Source: Neoceratodus forsteri
Taxonomy: Eukaryota; Chordata; Ceratodontiformes; Ceratodontidae
Assembly (NCBI GenBank): GCA_016271365.2
Contig: CM057456.1
Coordinates: 660,327,501-660,391,500 of the forward strand
Length of the DNA stretch: 64,000 nt
Direction: 5' to 3'
The notes under the pieces were generated by a model. That model was not told where the DNA came from. It saw only the letters and a program-made list of their open reading frames with translations, and searched no databases. Positions 10,989-23,440 of the stretch are shown here, piece after piece; the first letter of the stretch is position 1; each line of letters begins with the position of its first letter. The translations under genes and the position numbers were made by a program.

Positions 10989-12034
10989 AGACAATAATCA
11001 TTGGTCGAAAGCCGTCACATGACCATACATCAATATAGCTTGATGCACGATCATCCTGCTACTTAGCCTTATCCACATATCAATACTAAAGCACAAGATT
11101 TTTTAAATCTATTTGGCAGCCGTTTTTCACTCGGTAGTTCCCAGCACAACAGTCAAACACCTAAAAATCAGTTACAGTGTTCTCATTATCCAACAGCCCC
11201 ATCACTGAAAAAATGTCTAATAAATAACTATGCCTTTCTTTTCTTTTTTTTGTCATCAAGTAAATGTGGCTCACATAGTTGTAATCACAGTAGCACTCTC
11301 TCCCCCCACCCACTGACAAACTGTGTCTCATATTTGCTAACATTCCCCATGACCCGCAATCAGCATTGTCCTGACTCTCACTCCCCCACATGAATAATTC
11401 AGAAAGTTTACACAGCTTTCCACATCAGCTCCACTCACAAACACAAAGACAAGTAGGAGAACGAGCATTCGCTCAGAGGGAAGGGAGGCAGAAACACGGG
11501 ATGGTGGTAGGAGAATGAGCACTCACTCAGGGGAAAGGGTGGCAGGAAAACAGGACTGCAGCAGGAGAATGAGCACTCATTTAGGGGGTTACACACATTT
11601 CTGAGCAGGCATAGCTAAGGAAGCAAACAGTGGAGGGGGAGGCAACATTCACTCAAATCAGGCAAAAAGCACAACCCACCCACAGAACTGCAAGCACACT
11701 ACAGCAATGGAAGCCTCAATGGAAAAGTGAACTAAAAGCATAGCTAAAACAGAATAGAGATCCAGCAGGCTGAACAACTACTTTACAACAAATTTACAAA
11801 AAGATTTTAAATTAAAATATGTGAAACTTTGTCTCTAAAGAAAAATGTTTATTTTAATTAAAAATCCCATTTTATTAGTACAGTAACATACAGTACTCCA
11901 GGGTGTGCATTGAGCGAAATTGATGCACTTCCTGGGTAGTTGAAGGCACTCAGCATGCAGCCTCATATTTCACAATGCACTAGGGGTGTGATTTGATTTA
12001 GTTCAATGCACACCCTGTTGTGTGTTATTGCTTT
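10989..12034. other. Intron sequence, no recognised feature
   Basis: Apart from short direct repeats of a GAATGAGCACTCA-type block near 11462, 11514 and 11566, nothing recognisable was found. The stretch from 11800 to 11880 is A/T-rich. Confidence 0.45.
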
Positions 12035-13035
12035 TTCATTGTGTATAAACACACAGAAACTGTACTGACAGGATATAGCCATGGTATACAGTACAGTAAG
12101 TGTACTGACTTATGTCAATGTCTACAGACACATGGACACTGTATTGACAGGACAGAATTATAAGTGTGCTGATGTATATCTGTGTGTATAAGCACATGGA
12201 AACTGTAGTGACAGGACACAGCTATGTTATACAGTACTGTAAGTGTGTTAATGTATATCAGTGTGTATAAACACATGGAAACTGTAGTGACAGGATACAG
12301 CCATGGTATACAGTACTGTAAGTGTACTGATTTATGTCAGTGTGTACAGACACATGGAAACTGTATTGACAGGACAGAATTGTAAGTGTGCTGACGTATA
12401 TTTCTGTGTATAAGCACATGGAAACTGTAGTGACAAGACACAGCTATGTTATACGGTACTGTGTGTTAATGTATATCAGTGTGTATAAACACATGGAAAC
12501 TGTAGTGACAGGATACAGTCATATTATACAGTACTGTAAGTGTAATGATGTATATCAGGGTGTATAAATGTAAGGAAACTGTAGTTAAAGGATACAACCA
12601 GGTTATACAGCACTGTAAGTGCATTTGACTTATATCATTGTGTAGAAAAACATTGAAACTGTATTGACATGATGCAGCCATGTTATAAGTACTGTAAGTA
12701 TATTGTGTAAACAATGTGTATTAACACATTGAAACTATTGACAGAATGCAGCCACGTTTTACAGTAGTGTAAGTGTACTGATGTATATCAGTGTGTATAA
12801 ACACACGGAAACTGTACTGACAGCGTACAGCCATGTTATACAGCACTGTAAATGCATAGATGTATATAATGTGTGTAAACACACTGAGACTGTATTGACA
12901 GCAAACAGCCATGTTATACAGTAGGGTGAATGTATTGATATATAATTTATATATAATGTGAATCAACACATGGAAACTGTATTGACAGAGCACAACCATG
13001 TCATACAATGCTGTAATTGTATTAACATATGTCAA
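12035..13035. repeat. Minisatellite, about 77-bp unit (with shorter variants)
   Basis: At least twelve diverged tandem copies occur of a unit built from GGAAACTGTAGTGACAGGA, then a CAGCCATGTTATACAGTACT block, TAAGTGTACTGATGTATATC and AGTGTGTATAAACACAT. The CTGTAnTGACA core recurs at roughly 12061, 12139, 12202, 12281, 12360, 12425, 12500, 12580, 12658, 12810, 12890 and 12975. Spacing varies between about 62 and 83 bases because some units lack an internal block. It lies within the intron before the exon at 15192. No coding role is supported. Confidence 0.8.
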
Positions 13036-14282
13036 TATTATGGGTATTCTTATTCAAAAATGCGTGGTCTAACTTTTCTTATCATTCAGTTGAAAAATCC
13101 ATGTGTTACTCTGGGCAGCACATCAGTTCAGTCAACAGCATCATGATCTTGCAGCAGATACACTACTTCAACATGACCGTTAGACCACATAAAATGTGAT
13201 CTAGCTTCATGCTTCAGGTGCTGAAAGTTGTGCATCTATAATGATGCATTCATGAAAAATGATGCATGCATAATCTTTCGGCCGCATAGTGTCTGAAAGG
13301 AGTCAGAATGTTTGAAAATTGCACGTAAACATTTAGGTGCATTTACAGTGATGCCACTGTGGCAGAACAACTGCTGCAAGTCCTGCATCCCTAGCTTTGA
13401 AAACCCAGGCCGTTACTTTTAAAAGGGCTCAATTTTGAACCGTTAGGGCTAGACACTGAATTAAAAAAAAAATGAAAGCTTGGAGTTAGGCTAATATACT
13501 TACACAATGTCGATGCACTTTCAATGTATCGATATGCAAAAAAAAAATCTATACGGTAAAATTCATTTTTACTATATCCATATTCTAAAAGTGCATTTTT
13601 ATTGAACATGTGTTAGCATAACGTAACTTTATTAAACCTGACTCCAGTTTTTAGTTTGCAAAAAAATAAGTTTCTAGCTCTTACATTTCAAACATTAGCT
13701 AACATTCGATATGTAAGAGCAAGAAACTTAATTTGCTTAAATGAAAGCTTGGATCCCACTGTATTGTTACAACTATTTTAATTTTCAGTATATCAATATA
13801 CCAAACTCAATTTATAGAAAACATTTAAACCATTTTTTAAAACACATTTTTTTAAATTTCAGATTTTTGTTCATATAGAGGCTAAACAAATAGCAATGAT
13901 TTTTTTCAGAAATGTGTTGCTAAAATAGTTTCATCTTGTTTCTTAAAATCATTATTTCCCCTCTGGAAAATCCCAGGTTCTTCCCATGTTTTCACAGTCT
14001 ATGATGTGAAAGCATCAGAAGGTAAAACAAGCAAAATTATTCTATTAAATTACAATTGGTTAGCTAGTTAACAAATATTTGTAGTTTTCTATACTGTACT
14101 TTATCCCAAGTAGTTTTTTTTTTAATTCTTTAACTGTAAGACATAAATTGAACTATGACATGTGCAGGATAGAGAGATGAAAACAACAGTCACATATGTG
14201 CAATCACCCAATTGATTCAACTTGTTATATTGCACTAATGTAATGGTTGAAAGAAACAATTATTTTACATACATATATACTT
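13036..14282. other. A/T-rich intron sequence
   Basis: Apart from the hairpin at 13658-13736, no gene, promoter or repeat family was recognised here. Poly-A and poly-T runs are frequent. Confidence 0.45.
13658..13736. repeat. Short imperfect inverted repeat (hairpin)
   Basis: Arms 13668-13686 (AAGTTTCTAGCTCTTACAT) and 13711-13729 (ATGTAAGAGCAAGAAACTT) are complementary with one mismatch. Complementarity extends outward through GCAAAAAAATAAG and CTTAATTTGC. The loop is 24 bases. It may be a relic of a small foldback element; a regulatory role cannot be shown. Confidence 0.5.
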
Positions 14283-14660
14283 AAATACTTTGTCAGCAGA
14301 TAAGGACCAATGTGGCCCACCGAGTCTGCCCTATCATACCCTATGATACCCATTTATTCATGTGTATCCCTTCCCCCCACCGATAGTTGTCTGGTTTCCT
14401 TTGACCCCCAGTTAAGTCACCCCTACCCCCCACCCTCAGGACCTCCTTGTATTTGTCCCATGCATGCTTAAAACCAGAGATGTTTCAGCCCTTACCACAT
14501 ATTCCAGGCTTCCACCGCCCTCTCCATGAAAAGGTACTTTCTTATATCCCCCCTAAATTTTCCTCCATCCAGCATCATGCTGTGACCCCTGGTTGAGGAG
14601 CCCTTTTGATCTAGGATCTGTTGCATTTTTTCATAGTTCGTTAAATCAATCTTTTCTCAG
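14283..14660 (-). mobile_element. CR1-type LINE 3' end, minus strand
   Basis: The plus strand reads GGACCAATGTGGCCCACCGAGTCTGCC near 14307. This is the reverse complement of the conserved CR1 tail block that includes GGGCCAAGTGGTC, as also seen at 27860 and 37140. It is followed by a TTCCACCGCCCTCTCCATGAA block, the reverse complement of the coding region for the ORF2 terminus. The reading frame is too decayed to translate. It is a 5'-truncated copy. Confidence 0.7.
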
Positions 14661-15191
14661 TGTGATAATAAGAGAAGTTGTCTAAAATAATGACACTATT
14701 CAATATTTTATTCATTTTGCATACGTAGTAGGGTTGTCTGCTTTCCAGTGGGAAAGTACAGTATCAGCTTTTTTATCCCAGCAACATATTCAGTACAAAT
14801 GTTTTAATAGGCAGGCTTAAACTGAAAATGAAGGTTATACCAAGGAAGACCTAACATAATAATATATAGAATTTACCCAGCGACTTCACTGAAAATGTCA
14901 GTACCAGCAGGGAATGAAACTTACACCATCTCATTTCTAAGGCATCTCTGTCAGCCACCGTTCTATCTGGTTGGTCTCTCAAGTGGTAAATGTAATATGA
15001 TGTGTATATAATAAATAATACGATGCACTAGACAAGGCTACACTCTTTTTCATTTTCGTACTTGCTTCCTATGGTCAAATGAGAGTGTAAATAGAGAATA
15101 TGTTTGCACAGGTTGGGTGGAGGAAAAAGTCAGCATAAATCTGTTTTTGAAAAGCTGTATGTATGCCTCTTGTCTTTCCATGTTTTTGCAG
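14661..15191. other. Intron sequence upstream of exon 3
   Basis: No recognisable element was seen. The 3' end carries the polypyrimidine tract and acceptor TGTTTTTGCAG of the following exon. Confidence 0.5.
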
Positions 15192-15292
15192 GTTCCTTGA
15201 GAAACCTACTCCAACAGAATATAATATAAAGAAAATTCATAACTGGGAAGGAAACACAGTTCAGGTGCTACTACCTACAGATTCTCTTGGAG
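15192..15292 (+). CDS. Internal exon of a polycystin-1-like gene (GAIN-like region)
   Basis: This 101-nt exon starts in phase 2, completing an arginine codon, and ends in phase 1. It encodes FLEKPTPTEYNIKKIHNWEG and then VQVLLPTDSLG. A W-anchored segment followed by beta strands at this position fits the part of polycystin-1-like proteins just before the final GAIN strands and the GPS. The acceptor TTTTTGCAG is strong. The donor is GTCGGT, a weaker match than the GTAAGT and GTGAGT of the neighbouring introns. A TG/TA microsatellite begins about 45 bases further on, which might influence splicing. The G left over joins AT of the next exon to give an aspartate codon, so phases agree. Confidence 0.78.
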
Positions 15293-15339
15293 GTCGGTTG
15301 GCATGCGATTTAACTTACGTATATGTGTTTTGTAATTTA

Positions 15340-15392
15340 TACTGTGTGTGTATATATATGTGTGTGTGTGTACTGTATATATACATATATAC

Positions 15393-15426
<34 letters not shown>

Positions 15427-15439
15427 CAGACACACACAC

Positions 15440-15493
<54 letters not shown>

Positions 15494-15521
15494 TATAGAT
15501 AGATATAGATATAGATATGGT
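15340..15521. repeat. Compound TG/TA/GATA microsatellite
   Basis: A (TG)n block with TATATA interruptions is followed by a long (TA)n tract with a CACACA island and then GATATA/GATA units. Apparent open frames on both strands here (YIYIYI, CVCVCV) are low-complexity artefacts. It separates exon 15192-15292 from the CR1 copy. Confidence 0.92.
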
Positions 15522-15534
15522 AGAACAGCACGTC

Positions 15535-17578
15535 GCTGTATTTCTGCAGAGTACTATGGTATGTGGCAGAGATGGTTAAGGAGAAAAGGATAGCATTCAG
15601 GAAATATAAGGAAACACAGAAGGAGCAGGACAGAAGGGCAGAGAACTTTATCAGTTAAAGCAGAAGGAGGCAGGGATGGCAGTCAGAATAGCAAAGGCAC
15701 AAACTGAGGAAAAGATAGCCAACTCTGTTAAGAAAGGGGATAAAACTTTTTATAGGTACATTAGGGAGCGAGGAAAGACCAAGGGAGGGATACAGAGACT
15801 TAATAAAGGGAAGGGAATGTGGGCAGAGGGTGACAGTGAAAAAGCAGGGATACTGAATGAATATTTCTGGTCAGTATTCACAACAGATGAGGAAGGGGAG
15901 GTGCCTAAACCAAACAAGGGAGAAACTCTGAATAGGGGAGTCGATACCAGTCCATTCACAGAAGAAAGGGTTTTGAAAGAACTCTTGAAACTGAGGGTGG
16001 ACAAAGCAATGGGGCCTGATGGGATTCACCCAAGAATACTAAAAGAACTAAGGGTAGAATTAGTAACATCACTGATTACTCTCTTTCACAAATCATGGGA
16101 AGATGGAGTGGTACCTGAGGACTGGAGGTGGGCAAATGTGATTCCACTTCACAAAATTGGGAGCAGGGCAGAGGCAGGAAACTACAGACCAGTTAGTTTG
16201 ACTTCAGTGGTAGGGAAAATGATGGAATCACTTCTGAAGGAAAGAACTGTTGAGTACCTAGAGGCCAGTGGGGCACAGGACCCAAGGCAGCATGGTTTCA
16301 CAGCAGGAAGGTCATGTCAGACGAACCTAATAGATTTCTTCGACTGGGTGACCAAAGTAGTAAACCAGGGAGGGGTTGTGGATATGGCCTACCTAGATTT
16401 TAGTAAGGCATTCGACACAGTCTCGCATAAATGATTAATATACCAGTTAGTCAGCTTTGGAGTGGATCCCAAGATGGTAGCCTGGATAAAAAAACTGGCT
16501 GGACAACAGGAAGCAAAAGGTAATAGTAAACGGAGTCCACAGTGAACAAAGGAGGGTAAACTAGTGGGGTACTTCAGGGTTTGGTACTGGGACCGATCCT
16601 CTTTAATATCTTTATAAGTGACATTGGAGAGCACCTGGAAGGAAAGGTATGCCTCTTTGCAGATGACACAAAGATATGCAACAGGGTTGATACACAAGGT
16701 GGGGTGGAAAGAATGAAAAGGGACTTGGCAAAGTTGGAGGAATGGTCAAATACGTGGCAGCTCAGATTCAATGCAAAGAAGTGCAAGATAATGCATCTGG
16801 GAAACAAAAACCCAGGGGAAGAGTACACAATGGGGGGTGAGTTAATAACAACAACAAAAATCGAAAGAGACCTAGGAGTAATTATATCAGATGACCTAAA
16901 GGTGGGCAAGCAATGTGAGAAGGCAGTAAGGAGGGCTGGGGGATACTGGGATGCATAGGGAGAGGCATCAACAGTAGAAAACAGGAAGTTGTTATCCTTC
17001 TCTACAGACAGCTAGTGAGACCCCATCTGGAGTACTGCGTGCAATTCTGGAGACCCCATCTCTGCAAAGACATAGACAGAGTGGAGGCTGTTCAGAGGAG
17101 GGCAACCAAAATGGTGCAAGGTCTACACCAGAAGACATACGAGGAGAGACTAAAGCAGCTTAATCTGTATACCCTTGAGGAAAGGAGGGAGAGGGGGGAC
17201 ATGATAGAAACTTTCAAGTATCTCAAGGGAATTAACAAGGTACAAGAGGGTAGTATCTTTCAGAAGAAGAGATGTGCAAGAACAAGGGGTCACAATTTGA
17301 AGATAGAGGGGGGATGGCTCAGAGGTAATGTTAGAAGGTATTTTTTCACAGAGAGAGTTGTGGATGCATGGAACAGCCTTCCTGAGGAGGTTGTGGAGTC
17401 AGGAACAGTGGGAGAATTCAAGAATGCATGGGACAGGCATAAGGCAATTCTAGTGGGGGGCAGGAGGAAGTAAGCTGTTGATTAACTAAAATCTGCAGCT
17501 TATCCATCAGGTTGGGAAATTGGCAGACTGGGTGGGCCAAGCGGTCCTCATCTGCCGTCAGATTCTATGTGTCTAGGC
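15535..17578 (+). mobile_element. CR1-type LINE, 5' truncated, ORF2 remnant
   Basis: Frame 1 from 15676 to 16434 gives 252 codons of ORF2. It contains KAMGPDGIHPRILKEL, NYRPVSLTSVVGKMMESLL, QHGFTAGRSCQTNLIDF and AYLDFSKAFDTVSH, which are RT motifs of CR1-like LINEs. A stop follows at 16432. A shifted frame resumes at 16581 with GPILFNIFISDIGEH and the catalytic LFADDTKICN. A third segment from 17015 has RPHLEYCVQFWRPHL, QRRATKMVQGL and TERVVDAWNSLPEEVVES. The 3' tail contains GGGCCAAGCGGTCCTCATC and ends in ATTCTATGTGTCT. The region before 15676 encodes the lysine-rich post-endonuclease linker, so the endonuclease is lost. This is the best preserved CR1 in the window, with a few frameshifts. 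It lies in the intron after exon 15192-15292, in gene orientation. Confidence 0.88.
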
Positions 17579-18606
17579 TGCAGGGAACAATGCAATTCAA
17601 TAGGAATTAAAAATCATATGTGACACAATTTTCAGTAGTTATAAAAACAGTATCCTGCCTGGTGTTTTGTATGACGTTCTACCATTCCATACCCAATTTT
17701 AGACGTTTGCTGTGTGCTCTGTCGCACCCAGATTGCTGGATGCTACAACTTGCTGTTCCATGTGGTAATCAGCATTACTGTAAGGTCTCCAGATTCTTGA
17801 ATCCGTCTGTTGTGGTGTAAGGCAACAGTCCTCTTATCATGTTAAAGACTGTTGTGCACATTCACAGCTGGCACTCAATAGAAGTGATTTCTTAGGATGG
17901 CACTAAAACGATTATCCCTTCTGCCTTTAAATGTGTGTGTTGGGGGGGGAGAGATAATGCTGTTTTGAAACCTTTTTGACTAGCCAGACCACTGTTTTCT
18001 AATTGGACAGGTTTTTACTTGACCTAGATTCAGGCTGAGCTATTCCTGGGCTAACACATTCATCCCTTGAAGAATTAACAGATAGGGTCCCTATTAAAAC
18101 TTGTTTTACAGCAGCCCTATTTCAACATCAGTGTAGTTACCGACATTAAACTACTACTAACAATACAACTTCTTAACAGGTACAGTAGACTAGCAAGACA
18201 AATCACATTAGCAGTCTGGAGGCATTGTTAGGGTAACAAAGAATCCCTGTCCCAAGCTTTCAAAGGCTAAGGGTTAGCAATTGACGTTTTTATAACAGGA
18301 TACATTTCAGCAGTTCTACTGAGGAGTGGTTCTGGGCCGATATGAAAATATCCAGGACTCAAGCCCCTGAGGCCCGGGTCTAGCATTACCACTGGGAGAC
18401 ATGCTGACTCAGCATCCAGCAATTTTGGAGAAGTACTCTACAGCAAAAAGGCACTACAAGTGTGATAATTGCCAGTTTTTGTCACAAAACCTGGAACACA
18501 CACAGTTTCTATAGCAATGCTTATTGAGTGGTGCTGCCTGTTTTAGTTTTGAAAACCATTGCATATGATTTTTAAGCACCTTTATCATGTAAGACTTCAT
18601 GTGATT

Positions 18607-18609
<3 letters not shown>

Positions 18610-18658
<49 letters not shown>
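18610..18658. repeat. (TA)n microsatellite
   Basis: About 24 uninterrupted TA units. Confidence 0.95.
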
Positions 18659-18661
<3 letters not shown>

Positions 18662-19592
18662 GTAACTTGCAGTAAGTGCCATGTCACAAAATACTGCAAA
18701 ACAAAAGGGCTTAATTACCATTGAATTATACTGCAACACTCAGTGATATACCACAGCACTATGGCATTGCATCCTGGTCAGCATCACTAAAAAGACAGAG
18801 AACCTCAGTGCAAAAGAGTGAAGGCAAGCATTACCCTAGCAGCCAGGTTTCAAAGAAATGTAATATTACAGTGGTGACCAGAGATATTTTTCAGTATGTC
18901 TAGATATAGCTGGCTATTTCACAAGAACTTGCTATTTATTTCAGTGGCATTTCCTGTGAAATATCAGGATATATGTAAAGATTTACTAGGGCATATCTCT
19001 GGCTACCACTGTACACATACATCCCCTACGCTAGCATCATGGATAATATATGCAAATCACCATCAAGGAATTCCTGAAGGAGTGAAAGGGCAGGGGCTGC
19101 TGTGACACACCGAGGAGTTCTAACAAGGATGAAACAGGTGCCCGTGTCTCCAGGCTGTGCCTGCTGTTCTCTGCCTTTTCAGATTGCTTTTGTGGCCTTT
19201 TGGCTTTGGCTAGTCTGAATTCCTTCTTGGTGATCTGCATATAATGTTCATGATGCTTTGCATTAGGGGTATATGTGAATTTTTGTATTTCCTTGAAAGT
19301 TGGCTTTATTGCCATGCCCTTCCAGGATTCAGGACTGTGTCTAGGCTTTTAAGGCCCCATACAAATAAAGCTGGATGGGCCCCACTGCAGAAAATTGAAT
19401 GGGTCCCTACCCTTTGTCCTCTATGGGTATTTGCAGAGGGCTACCAACTACCAGTTAGGACAGCATTATGAGCACAACAGAAAGAATGCACTTTAGTAGT
19501 CCGAGTCAGTGAGCCTTGCTTTAGCCAGGTAGTTGGAATGGAAAAGCAAAAACAAGATGCCTGAATGTACTTTAGATCCATGTTTTTATTAG

Positions 19593-19594
19593 AT

Positions 19595-19628
<34 letters not shown>
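19593..19628. repeat. (GATA)n microsatellite
   Basis: About nine TAGA/GATA units, directly followed by TATTTTATTTATATAGCACC. Confidence 0.9.
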
Positions 19629-20394
19629 TTTTATTTATATAGCACCCATCTCCGTAGCATTCACTCTATGTGAATTCAGCACTCTTAGTACTAAGCCTTC
19701 CTTGTTTAAGCTAGCCTGCAGTAATTTATTATAATTATAATAGTGTTGTATAGTTTGATATATTATTTATCATTTAACTGTCTATATGAGTTGTTATTTT
19801 GTTGTGTGGTTCCCTGAGCCTCATGGATAAGGCACCAAAAAAATAAAATAACCGCACCCTTGCCTGGAGTAAACGAGTCAAATTCCACATTCCTGCTAGC
19901 TCTCACAATATGGACCGTACTGCACCTACAGACTTCATGGCCTCCTAGGACCAGCCCTGCCAGGATAACCCTTGCCTCTGTTTTGCCCAGAGATTCCCAT
20001 AATTTTTAAAACTGTTTTACTGTGTAGGGTTCACCATGTTCAAAATCAATGATATCATCTGGCTGACTCTCCTCCCTCCCCGGGGCTGTGGCTACATCTA
20101 TGGCACATGGATGAGTCCTAGAAAGTCCACAGAAACAGGTGTCTGTGATCTGCTGTTTTTAGCTTTTGCAGATTATTTGTGAGGAATTGTGGCATTGTTT
20201 TGCTTTAAAAACCAAGCCAGCCTCAGTTCATTCATGGTGATTTGTGAGGGTAAGAGGACATGAGATCCAGGTGCTCTCTGAAGCAAAATCCCATTTTCAG
20301 ATCATGCATGTGAACATGACAAGCCATGAAAAACATTAATTAAAAAATGTGTACAACATCAATGGAGATAAATGTAGCAAGATAAATAAAGGAT

Positions 20395-20547
20395 ATGACA
20401 TGGCCTGACTAAAGGTATCAACTTTATCTTCATGAGAGGCCAATAATATTACAATACCTCATGACTGGCGAAGCCACGAGTGACATATCTTAATATCATG
20501 AGCCTCAAGTGAAAATAAATATGATATCTTCAGTCAGGCCATGTCAT
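20395..20547. repeat. Palindromic MITE-like element, copy 1
   Basis: The ends ATGACATGGCCTGACT (20395-20410) and AGTCAGGCCATGTCAT (20532-20547) are perfect 16-nt inverted repeats. The interior is itself partly palindromic around CTCATGACTGGCGAAGCCACGAGTGAC. Related elements are at 24642-24796 and 47125-47281. A non-autonomous DNA transposon with full-length palindromic structure is the best explanation; no transposase is visible. Confidence 0.7.
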
Positions 20548-21082
20548 GTTCTGTTTATACTGACATATGTTTTGGGATTAAAAAAATTGTAGTAAAGTAT
20601 GTCTGTTTAAATGCGTTCACTTCATTTCAGTTTTTACGGCTGCAGTGGGCGTAGCCCTGCAGACATTTTGCTTTGAGAAAAGGACTCCCTGCATAAATTA
20701 CCTTCCAAACAACATGATAGAGTGTTAAAAATAGTGTCCTCTGCTGAAGCCTCATTACTCCACTGCCTGTGTGTGTGTGGCAGCTGGAGAACACTATTTT
20801 TCCTCTGACTTAAGAAGTTAATTGGGCCCTCCCCAGTACTGCCTTTTCTTGCAAGTTGAAACCTCCTCCAGGGTGTTTTATGGGCCTTTTCTTTGTTTAA
20901 GTTTCAGTGCTTAGTTTTACTATCTTTTACAAATGGAGACACTCCTGCTTTGCTGGTATCCCTTCCCCCACTCATCCAGAGGTGTGAATTCTTTTGTTAG
21001 CCATTGGATGACCACAGCTGCAAAATGATTAATTTTTTCTACAAGCACTGTCTTCTATGCAAGACACAAGCAACTGAATCAA

Positions 21083-21136
<54 letters not shown>

Positions 21137-22429
21137 AGCAGTACCCTAAGCAGAACACAGCTGGATAGGGTACAAATATTTAGGAAACTTATTACACTTA
21201 CCCAAAGACTACTTACCCAGACTAGCAGAGTGACTCCTGGCTGCTGTGTTCTATCTGCTGTGGCTGAGCTAATAAAGACCCTGTAACAAAAACACTGGCC
21301 TCCTGCAGGAGCTGTTAGACATCAGAGCAAAGGGCACACTGGGAAGACTCTCTGGGACAAGCTGCAATAAAGAAACCTGAATGGCAGCCCCAAGGGGCCA
21401 TAAAACAGCAAGGGAATGTTAGAAAAATCTCCTCTCACAGCCTGAGCAGAAAAAAAAATGCTGGGGTGAAGTAGGAACACAAAAAGGTGATGATACATAT
21501 ATTTTCCTGATTTTAACATGCAGTTTTCCTTTAATAATCCACAACAAGGTGTGGGTTGGGATGGGATTTACCCACACCTGGCAAGTGACCAACAACGCCA
21601 GGCATGCATAAGTCCCAGTGCACTCCACACTGTGCAGTGGATTACTGTGATTGTACAACTGTTCTAGGAAGTAAAGAATTAAAACAATATATTAAAATAC
21701 TAATTTTCAGGAGTGGAGCATAGGTGCAATGGGGATGAGGTATTGGGCTTACCTTTAGATGTCAGCTATCCAGGCATATGCCTGTCTAAATCAGTCTTAT
21801 CTTAAATCAAGGCAATAGCCATTTCATAGAACCATGAGACTGAAACTGATTCTGCAATTGATAAAGTTGTGCTGGGCAGTATATAGCTAGCTAAACTCTG
21901 GCATCAATTTCTGTCTCAAGGTTTTGTGACATGTCTTCTGCCTCAGCTTTTCTTTATTGCTGTGTTGCAGAGGTGTCAAAATTGATATTGCTGGCAGCTG
22001 ACAACTGGGTAGCCCTTCACACCTACATCGAAGAGAATTTATAAGACATTACCTCCTGACGTATAGGGTTGTTATTCCTGTGGTTTCTTCCCAAAACTTT
22101 GCTCCTCATCTTAACAAATTTGAATTGAATAGACCAGAATCTTGGTCTAATTTAAAGTAATTGTATGACACAGGTTTATTACTTAGAAATCCTCAATGCA
22201 CCACTAAGTATAGAGAATACTAGATGGGCAACTATGCACAACCAGTGTCTTCTGCCACAGAGGGGTTCTGATTCTCTCTGACCAGGAGAGTGAAGCTCAA
22301 AAGGTCCATGGGAATCAGAACCCTGAGGAGACAGAACACACTGGTTATGCATAAAGTTGCTCATCCTACATTTTTTATAGTGTATAGTAGTATTATGTGA
22401 AATGTGTCCATTGTGTGTTTTTCTCTCTT
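20548..22429. other. Intron sequence with one (CA)n tract
   Basis: (CA)n lies at about 21085-21131. No gene or further repeat family was recognised. Confidence 0.5.
21085..21131. repeat. (CA)n microsatellite
   Basis: About 23 CA units with one CG variant near the end. Confidence 0.93.
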
Positions 22430-23440
22430 TAATAATGAAACTGGCTTGTGAAGTCTATAGAGGTTCCACCACCCTTTCTGTGAAGAAATACTTCCTCATG
22501 GTACCCCTGAGTCTTTTCCCTTCCAACCTCATGTCATGCCCCCTTGTTCCTGGACATCTCTTTTTCTGATAGATGCTACCCTCCAGCACCCTATTTATGC
22601 CTTTTAGATATTTGAAGGTTTCTGTCATATCACCCCTGTCTCTTCTCTTCTCCAGGGCATATATATTGAGGTCTCCCAGTCTCTCCTCATATAACTTTTA
22701 GTGCAGGCCTTGCATCATCTTTGTTGCCATTCCTTGCTGCCTCCACTCCGTCTCCATCTTTACGGAGATGCAGCCTCCAGAACTGGACATCATATTTCAA
22801 ATGAAGCCTCACCAGTGATCTGCACAGTGGCATCACCACCTCCTTCCTTCTGCTGGTGCTACCTCTCCCTATACACCACAACATCCCACTGGTTCTCGCC
22901 ACAGCCTTGGTACATTGTTTAGCTACCTTTAGGTCATCCAGTATGATTACCCCCAAATCCCTTTCCTGTTTGGTAACCATCAGTCCCCCCCCCCCCACCA
23001 CCACCACCACCTGTAATCCTCCCCTGGGTTCCTGCAACCCAAATGCATGATTTTGCACTTTTTTGCATTGAATCTCAGCTGCCACACTTCAGACCATTCC
23101 TCCAGTTTACCTAGGTTCCTCCTCATTTTTTCCACCCTTCCCTGTTGCAGATCTTAGTGTCATTTGCAAAGAGGCACGCTTTCCCCCCAGCCCCTCCACA
23201 ATTTCACTTATGAAGACATTAAACAGGACTGGGACCAAGACTGATCCCTGTGGCACCCTGCTGGTCACACTCCTTTCCTTACATTGAGCATCATTTACCA
23301 TGACTGTCTATCTTCTATCATTCAACCAGTTCCTAACCCAGTTTACCACCTTGTGACCCACTCCCAGGCTGCCCAGCTTGTTCACAAGTCATATGTGGAA
23401 TGGTACCATAGGCCTTACTAAGTGCAATTCACGTTTATGT
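22430..23440 (-). mobile_element. CR1-type LINE fragment, minus strand
   Basis: The minus strand reads, from 23301 towards lower coordinates, SRVPQGSVLVPVLFNVFISE, an RT motif. It continues with TKQERDLGVIILDDLKVAKQ, and then CRSLVRLHLKYDVQFWRLHL in the frame ending at 22687. These are consecutive CR1 ORF2 segments. A poly-C/CCA tract at 22984-23010 interrupts the frame. Upstream RT motifs (towards 23440) are very degraded and the catalytic DD box is altered. It is 5' truncated and inactive. Confidence 0.82.

Larger units (their letters stand above)
17579..20394. other. Intron sequence with microsatellites
   Basis: It contains (TA)n at about 18610-18658 and (GATA)n at about 19593-19628. The latter is followed by a TTTATTTATATAGCACC block that often marks the end of vertebrate interspersed repeats. 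No protein-coding or RNA gene was recognised. Confidence 0.6.

Noticed and set aside
12466..13035. Minus-strand frames with a repeating YNMAV-CQYSF pattern
   Set aside because: Product of the 77-bp minisatellite.
15337..15593. Open frames of Tyr/Ile and Cys/Val repeats on both strands
   Set aside because: Direct translation of a TG/TA microsatellite.
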